Origin: Haberlea rhodopensis
Lineage: Eukaryota; Streptophyta; Magnoliopsida; Lamiales; Gesneriaceae
Length of the DNA: 64,000 bases
NCBI GenBank assembly: GCA_907163345.1
Contig: CAJQUN010000335.1
Location: 310,001 to 374,000 of the forward strand
Direction of reading: 5' to 3'
Below the pieces are notes generated by a model that did no database searches, was not told the DNA's origin, and saw only the letters and a program-made list of their open reading frames with translations. The first letter of the stretch is position 1; each line of letters opens with the position of its first letter. Of this stretch, positions 57,184 through 64,000 are shown piece by piece. Made by a program: the position numbers and the translations under genes.

Positions 57184-59350
57184 TGTGATGTCCGGGGATT
57201 AATGGTGTTAATCCCGGTGTGGTATTAATCCTTGATGGATTTTTAATTGTGGCAATTAGGAATTAATTGCTGTTTTGGGTCTCTCGAGGTTGTATAATCG
57301 GGCATTTGGGATCGCTGGATCCAAAGGTTGAGATTGTATTCTCATTTCGGTGGAAAACCTATGAGTTGGGTTTTCGGTGGGACTTGGAGTCCGGGGTGCT
57401 TTATGTTGGGGCTGGTATGGGGATTTTGAGTTGGAGAGAGAGTTTTTGAAAACAGATGATTTTTAATGAATCATGATGTATTTGTAGAGGTTTCAAGCTT
57501 TCAAAAATGGTGTTTTTCGAGTTGCAAGTCGCGGCGATCGATCGCCCGTTTTTGGCGATCGATCGCGTGCAAGCAGTAGGCTTTTCAGCAAGGTGGCGAT
57601 CGATCGCTACTTTTGGGCGATCGATCGCCTCGCGCCAGTAAGGTCTGGCGATCGATCGCTATATCGAGCGATCGATCGCCGAGGGGCTAGCGATCGATCG
57701 CCCGGCATAGCGATCGATCGCCAGCAAGGTTTTGTTGGTTTTCTTGACTTTTCGTGGGATTTTGGATTCGCGACTTAAATGGTCGGCTTCCGGGGCAATG
57801 TTCACATTCCAATGGGAATGTTAGACTTTTAATATGGTTTGGTTGGAGCCAAGTTAAATTAAACGGAACTCTCGGTTGAGTTTTTGGCTACCTTTTAAAC
57901 TTGTAAAATGGTTTACCTTAGGTGTTATGCATGCTTAGCCGGGTGGCTTTTATTTTGGTAATCGTCATGGATAGACGATATGTTTGGGAGTTTTGAACGT
58001 GCTTGGGCACGTGGTTGCATGCTTATGCTTGATTTTGAGTTGTTTATGTGTTTTAACACCTATTTCTCGAAGCATGGAACTCAAGCAAGGTTTGGCTTGG
58101 ACTACGGAAACTTAAGGTACGTATGACGTACGAGCATAGCCTATTATAATGTTGCAACTGTAAAATGCATGGTATGTGATAATTGCATTAAATGGACACT
58201 GAAACGCATGGTGTGTAATAATCGCATTATATGGACATTGAAATATGTGGTAGGTGGTAATTGCATCAAATAGGCGTTGAAATGCATGGTGCATGATATT
58301 TGCTATAATTGGCTAGCAATATGCATGGTAAATGATATTTGTGTCAAATGGTTATACATGGGAACCATACGGTGCCGCTTTTGAGCGAGCAATGATTTGG
58401 GATGCTGTCGCCACTGAGCGACCATCGGTTATGACACCGCTAGTGTTGAGCGTGCGCGGGGTTTAGAATGCCGCTATTGTGGAGCGAGCAATGAAATAGG
58501 AACATGGAATCATTGAATTGATTTATGTGATATTTACGGTCTTTTACATAATGATTTTACCATATTGATTATGGAACTGGCATAGCAGAACGGTATTAGT
58601 TAATCTATGTGGCGATTAACTGGCTTTGGGAATTTGATGAGTTTGGTTATTTTGAGAACAGGGACAATACAAGGGATCCCGGATGAGGGTGTTACCATCC
58701 AGGGAGTATCATTTAAATTATGGCATTTACATTCTGTAAATTATGAATTGCAATGTTATGATTATTGGATTGGTGGTATTGGTATGCTCACCCCGTGTGG
58801 GGGCTGTCTCTGTTGGGGCAGGTGTTACAGGTGTAGCGGCAGCTTGGAGTTGAGCTCGGGCTGTTGAACTGAGGTACTTCCAGGATCGAGGTACCAGGGC
58901 TGGTTGAATAAGCGCATGGGTCCAGAGTTGAGATCGAGCTGTGCTTGGGAGGTACTTCCAGGATTGAAGTGCCAGTAACGGTATCCGGTAGAGTCTTTTA
59001 TACATTAGATACACGCGTGTTCTTTGGGTGCTCTTATGTGAGTACATTTTACGTGTATATGGAATGTATAAATGGGCTACGGCTCTTCTCTATTCATTCA
59101 TGGTTTGCATGCAATTAAATATGGAATTGCCAAATGAATTGAGAGCATGTTAGTGTATTATAAGGGTGCATGTTATATGAATAATCTTGGTTGGGGAATA
59201 TGAATATTATGTGGATTGAATGCAAGAAATTTTCTGGATAGCATATGGTGTTGCACTTGCATATGTTTTCCCCCATGATAGTATGATTATATGCACTAAT
59301 GGTATGGCTTAATACACTAATAATGGGTTAAGGGCACGGAGGTCCTTACA
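57184..59350 (+). mobile_element. N1 5' LTR (Tekay-type)
   Basis: The 2167-bp LTR TGTGATGTCCGGGG...GGTCCTTACA is homologous to T0 and to the solo LTR at 952-3804. It has a GCGATCGATCGC island (57531-57722) at the place where T0 and the solo LTR carry a TATA box, and CCGCT/AGCG mini-hairpins (58374-58485). The ORF 57593-57778 is a palindrome artefact. Confidence 0.92.
57531..57722. repeat. GCGATCGATCGC palindrome island, N1 5' LTR
   Basis: Eight units of GCGATCGATCGC are arranged as four pairs with about 10-bp spacers; pairs are separated by phrases such as GCAAGCAGTAGG and CCAGTAAGGTCT. The 3' LTR copy at 63499-63689 shows one unit mutated to GCGATCGATAGC. Confidence 0.94.
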
Positions 59351-59354
59351 TTAG

Positions 59355-59366
59355 TATTATCAGAGC
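59355..59366 (+). other. N1 primer-binding site, two mismatches
   Basis: TATTATCAGAGC in place of TGGTATCAGAGC. The position (after LTR end plus TTAG) equals that of T2. Confidence 0.7.
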
Positions 59367-60002
59367 AGTTGTTAGCTCTTTGGGGCTGTTGAGGGCCTAG
59401 GAAAATGTTAATGGGAATGAGAAGCACATACTTATGCATGATGGTAGTTAGTGTTGTGTGACACAACTATATGTGCGTTTATGATTTGTGTTCATAATTG
59501 GATTATGTTGTTGCTAACCATGGTGGTTGCAGGGTCTTATGAGACATGGATTATGCATTACTGTTGCATATATATCGGAGTGATGATTTTAATGCTTTGC
59601 CGCCAAAATTTGAAGCGACGGTAAAATTCCGCATGTCGCATTCGAAGCGAGGTGCATTAAAATACACTCATAGGCGATGTTTATCGGAATACGGGTTATG
59701 CATTACGGTTGCATGCATGGCGTAGCGATGTGAATACTTGCCGCTTCATGGCGTAGCGATGTGAATACTTGCCGCTGATATGAAGCGAAGAACACGACCG
59801 CTGTCATATCTTAGCGAGGGGTATTTCCGCTGTCATGTAAAGCGAGGGGTATTTCCGCTGTCATGATTAAAACAAGGAGTAAAGGTGCCGCTGTCATACC
59901 GTAGCGATGAGAGAATATTTGCCGCTGATATGAAGCGAAGAACACGGCCGCTGTCATATTGTAGCGAAGGATATTATTTGCCGTTGGTATGTCGAAGCGA
60001 GG

Positions 60003-60640
60003 TAGCGATGGTTCATTACGCTATTCTATTGGCGATGGTTTATGCCGCCGGGTATTCTTAGCGATGGTTCATTCCGCTATTCTATTGGCGATGGTTTATG
60101 CCGCCGGGTATTCTTAGCGATAGTTCATTCCGCTATTCTATTGGCGATGGTTTATGCCACCGGGTATTCTTAGCGATGGTTCATTCCGCTATTCTATTGG
60201 CGATGGTTTATGCCGCCGGGTATTCTTAGCGATGGTTCGTTCCGCTATTCTATTGGCGATGGTTTATGCCGCCGGGTATTCTTAGCGATGGTTCATTCCG
60301 CTATTCTATTGGCGATGGTTTATGCCGCCGGGTATTCTTTGCGACGGGTCTTTCCGCTACATCTATTGGCGATGGTTCTTACCGCCAGGTATTATATATC
60401 GATGGTACATTCCGCTACATCTATGGCGATGGTTCATACCGCCGGATATCTATAGCGATGTTTCATGCCGCTGACTTTATGGCGAGGGATCATGCCGCTG
60501 ATTCTATAGCAATGGGTTATACCGCCATGTGCGTAGCACTGGATTATGCCGCATACGAGCGATGGATGCTGCTTGTGTACCACTGGTGGACGATAGATAC
60601 AGGTATTCCGCTATCTTGATAGCGATGAGGTATGGCATAT
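60003..60640. repeat. 28/56-bp tandem array of CCGCT and GCGATGG units in N1
   Basis: The 56-bp unit begins GGCGATGGTTTATGCCGCCG at 60031, 60087, 60143, 60199, 60255 and 60311. Each consists of two related 28-bp halves (GCGATGGTTTATGCCGCC... and GCGATGGTTCATTCCGCT...). From 60340 to 60640 the halves continue in diverged form. Since neither 28 nor 56 is a multiple of three, open frames here (60210-60455, 60266-60619) are by-products. Confidence 0.93.
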
Positions 60641-63116
60641 TACTTTGTTATCATTATTGTGAATATTATGTGTTGTTTTTATACCGTCATGTGTTTGACG
60701 ATGGGATTCTGAGTGTCGTGTATCGACAGGTACCATCATATGTTTGACGATGTTATTTGGGATGTCTATGTGGACGTGTGACGTCGTTTTGGTGAATAAT
60801 ACATTCATGTTATGTATTTGGTTGTATGGTTTGAGTGCCGAAGGTGGGCACATGGTAGAGTCTGGGTCACTAGTTGACGAGACCTTTTACCGAGCAGGTT
60901 TGCCGATGGAGCATTGGATGCATTGTACCGGTGAGGGTACCGCATCATGTTATAGAGGTAAATATTTGTCGAGCAGTGATACCCTTGGGTATGCTCGCTG
61001 GGATGGCTAAGGCCAAGTGATTGGTGGTAAGAGTAGTCATTGAGGAAACTACTCGCTTGTTGTTGTGATGTGGGGAGGCATGGTTACACCCACCCTGAGG
61101 GTGTGGAATAAGTCCTAATGGATTAGGATTGCATGGTAGTTAAGCAAGGACACCTGGATGTCCATTGTGCTTGGTGTTTTATAGATGTTGGGTGATGACC
61201 CACAACTCTAATGGTTTGTACGGTATGGTATACCGGGTTGAGACGTGTGTCACGTTGGTAGTTGGTATAAGCCTATGGGGCCAGCGAATCGCTAGCCAGG
61301 TATGGTTGCAGTACTTTGGTGGGCTTGTGTTAGCCTTTATGCTGCTCGTTGGATTTGAGATGGGTGAATAATATGGCGATACGATGAGGGTTATGATAGA
61401 CTCTTGTAGTCTATATGTGGCATGGTGATTGAGGTAGGGAATACCTCACGGGGACGTTTATACGCCATTGTTTTGAGGGACTTGTACTGGGACAGCTCAA
61501 TTTTGTTGGTATTACCAACGTGAGTGTCAACAAGTCGTTGTTAGCTCTAGTTGAACATCCTTGCATATGACATGCAATGGGAGTCACAATGGTTTGTGAG
61601 ATATAGTTAGTGGGGTGACACTACTATATTGATTTTGTCTCTTGGTGAGATTTGGATTGTACTGTCTTAGAGACAGCTTGCATCGGTCGTGGATTGATTG
61701 TAAATCAGCCATGTTAAGCATTACTGGTGTTGGACCGAGTAATGGATTTCTCACCTCGGTGAGACGTTAGAGGAGACGTCTCCGGGGAGATGCTCGATTG
61801 TGGAGTACTATGGCATTAGTACAGAGCATCGTTGGGATGTGTATACATGGCGTATACGGATTTTGGATCGGGTAATGGTGGTATTGATGCACTACTCTAA
61901 CCAGTTGTGTATTTCTGGGTTCCGGGATATGTTTTGGTATAAATATATCCAGGTCTTCCGAACGGTGGTTCGAGGATTGGAGGATCATGGATTCATGATT
62001 TTTCCTTGAGAGGAAGGCGGTATTATGATACCTACCGGTTGAATCTTTTGGGGAGATTCGTTATTTTGGTTCGTGTAGTGGTGATGTTGAAATCACACCC
62101 TTTGGTTTTGGGTTTGTCAACCATCATTCTCCGTGTGGTGAGAATAATCGAGGTTGGACAGTTGGTTTTGGGATTTGGGTATGATTGGAGATACCCGAGT
62201 CTATTGCATTGTGTATGCATGTTGTGATTGGTGTTTGGGCATGTATGCCGTGAGAGTATACGAATGCCAACATTATTTTGTTCATTGTTGAACGTCGAGT
62301 TTGTATGCTTGGTTTGGTGAATCTCCGGTGTGAGATTGTGGAACCTCGAGATCGGTAATCTCGATGGCACGATGCATTCTGATGACTGATCGTGAGGGTT
62401 GTTTGACTTCCCCTGAGGAGGGATCGTCGTGTTTTGGAATCATGGTAATTCTTTTTGGATAATTCGATAGCCTTCCTATTTTAGGATTGTTGGATCCAAG
62501 GATAAATGAGGGATGGCCGAGATTCGGGTTTGTTTAGTGTCATGGTTGACACGTGTGTAGGAATGCAATTGTTTGTCTTGCATGTCCCCTGTGGAACTTG
62601 AGACTTTGTGAGGTCTTGATGGTGTGTCAGGACCAAGATATGGTTTCTTGGAACACACCGGTGTAAACATCCTCAGAGATGTGCTTTGTGTAGATCGGTG
62701 ACCGTGGGTAACCCGATCCGGGTTGCAAGTGATGCAACTACTCCTTTGGAGGAGATGGACTGGGAAGCGAAAGCTGGATTTTCTGTGAGTATACTGTTGT
62801 ACACTAGTGGTCCCCATCATGACGATGCGTATCAAGCATCGTGGGCAAGTGATGAATATCACGGAGTGATATCTATGTCGGACCAAGGAAGGTTTGGTTG
62901 ATTTTCAGTCATGGTGGACTGACTTTTGGGACGATTCACGTCGAGGTATGTTGTTATCTTTCGGTTTGTATTGGTTTTGGCGTCTGCTCTATTTTAGAGC
63001 TTGGTGCGAGATTGGTGTTCTCGTAGTTGTTAATTCGATTATAATGTGGTCCAGAATCGGGATCATGGCTTTGTTTTGTTTGTGTAGTCCTGGTGTTATG
63101 TAAAGTACACCGGTGC

Positions 63117-63151
63117 AATTTCGAGGACGAAATTTTATTAGTGGGGATAAT
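63117..63151 (+). other. N1 3' hairpin and polypurine tract
   Basis: AATTTCG-AGGA-CGAAATT (63117-63134) is followed by TTATTAGTGGGGATAAT up to the 3' LTR. The outer pair is A-T, where T2 and G3 have G-C. Confidence 0.85.
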
Positions 63152-64000
63152 TGTGATGTCTGGGGATTAATGGTGTTAATCCCGGTGTGGTATTAATCCT
63201 TGATGGATTTTAATTGTGGCAATTAGGAATTAATTGCTGTTTTGGGTCTCCCGAGGTTGTATAATAGGGCATTTGGGATCGCTGGATCCAAAGGTTGAGA
63301 TTGTATTCTCATTTCGGTGGAAAACCTATGAGTTGGATTTTCGGTGGGACTTGGAGTCCGGGGTGCTTTATGTTGGGGCTGGTATGGGGATTTGGTGTTG
63401 GAGAGAGAGTTTTTGAAAACAGATGATTTTTAATGAATCATGATGTATTTGTAGAGGTTTCAAGCTTTCAAAAATGATATTTTTCGAGTTGCAAGTCGCG
63501 GCGATCGATCGCCCGTTTTTGGCGATCGATCGCGCGCAAGCAGTAGGCTTTTCAGCAAGGTGGCGATCGATCGCTACTTTTGAGCGATCGATCGCCTCGC
63601 GCCAGTAAGGTCTGGCGATCGATAGCTATATCGAGCGATCGATCGCCGAGGGGCTAGCGATCGATCGCCCGGCATAGCGATCGATCGCCGCAAGGTTTTG
63701 TTGGTTTTCTTGACTTTTTCGTGGGATTTTAGATTCGCGACTTAAATGGTCGGCTTCCGGGGCAATGTTCACATTCCAATGGGAATGTTAGACTTTTAAT
63801 ATGGTTTGGTTGGAGCCAAGTTAAATTAAACGAAACTCTCGGTTGAGTTTTTGGCTACCTTTTAAACTTGTAAAATGGTTTACCTTAGGTGTTATGCATG
63901 CTTAGCCGGGTGGCTTTTATTTTGGTAATCGTCATGGATAGACGATATGTTTGGGAGTTTTGAACGTGCTTGGGCACGTGGTTGCATGCTTATGCTTGAT
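63152..64000 (+). mobile_element. N1 3' LTR, cut by the window end
   Basis: 849 bp, colinear with 57184-58030. By eye there are about a dozen substitutions and three 1-bp indels, many at CpG. It contains the palindrome island (63499-63689). Confidence 0.92.

Larger units (their letters stand above)
59351..63151 (+). mobile_element. N1 internal region: non-coding, no recognisable gag or pol
   Basis: 3801 bp between PBS and polypurine tract. I find no gag, protease, RT or integrase motif in any frame. The first third is packed with CCGCT/AGCG repeats (59590-60640); the rest (60640-63110) is unique-looking, GT-rich, with only short unrelated ORFs (for example 61165-61371, 62686-62901). This fits a large retrotransposon derivative that moves with enzymes supplied by Tekay-type elements such as T2. 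Confidence 0.82.

Noticed and set aside
57531..57722. CRISPR-like look: short repeats with spacers of similar length
   Set aside because: Units are 12-bp self-complementary palindromes in a plant LTR, spacers are not unique between copies, and the same block recurs in the second LTR.
60210..60619. ORFs of 81 and 117 aa with a repetitive protein
   Set aside because: They come from a 28/56-bp tandem array whose period is not a multiple of three, so all frames read through similar products; there is no start context or homology.

Overview
The window is plant nuclear DNA made entirely of nested LTR retrotransposons. I see no host gene, rRNA, tRNA gene or CRISPR array. Evidence for a flowering plant: primer-binding sites matching plant initiator tRNA-Met and tRNA-Asp, chromodomain-bearing Tekay/Del-type Ty3 elements, Athila/Tat-type gag-protease fragments, and sirevirus-type Ty1/copia elements with a post-pol accessory ORF. 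The accessory ORF resembles ones I remember from Lamiales genomes, but that taxonomic hint is weak. Gene-poor, probably pericentromeric, heterochromatin is the natural reading.

Layout. The outermost layer is one minus-strand sirevirus, S1: gag to RT at 54290-57183, accessory ORF and 3' end at 14866-22265. Almost everything else sits inside it or cuts its ends. Left side: a Tekay-type LTR T0 (13450-14865) cuts the S1 3' LTR; an Athila/Tat-type gag-protease element A1 (5912-13449) sits in T0; a minus-strand solo LTR (11866-13410) sits in the A1 3' LTR; a second sirevirus S0 (1-5911, minus) sits in the A1 5' LTR; a Tekay-type solo LTR (952-3804) sits in the S0 gag. In the middle, a solo LTR (17305-19983) splits the S1 accessory ORF. 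Further right are remains of a third sirevirus D (22891-25740 and 39332-40417, minus), whose 5' LTR was hit by a minus-strand Tekay-type element T1 (25741-28215 and 37649-39331), whose own 5' LTR was hit by the almost complete plus-strand Tekay element T2 (28216-37643). A decayed Ty3 element G3 (40435-54289) lies in the S1 RT, and its 3' LTR holds a very young Athila/Tat-type element A2 (46984-53024). Last, a non-coding Tekay-type derivative N1 (57184 to the window end) lies in the S1 gag. Five insertions have exact 5-bp target-site duplications inside the window (TTTTG, AGTGT, ATGCT, AAACA, GGTAA).

Function. Only T2 carries a full pol (protease, RT, RNase H, integrase, chromodomain), and its upstream part has one frameshift and two stops. 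A1/A2 (linker plus protease only) and N1 (no recognisable protein) would need enzymes in trans; A2 with two LTRs that read as identical shows that such elements moved very recently.

Most interesting non-gene signals. (1) LTRs of unrelated lineages carry islands of short perfect palindromes whose sequence differs by family (GGCGTAATTACGCC; CGATCGATCG; ATCGCC-TGG-GGCGAT; CTGCATGTG/CACATGCAG). (2) In three families the island neighbours a common roughly 100-bp module (AAAAGTTGTAG ... GTTATGNCCAAAAT), in either orientation. (3) Tekay-type LTRs carry CCGCT/AGCG mini-hairpins that are massively amplified inside N1. (4) A hairpin with an RGGA loop, with a compensatory base-pair change, precedes the polypurine tract in both Tekay-type and Athila-type elements.
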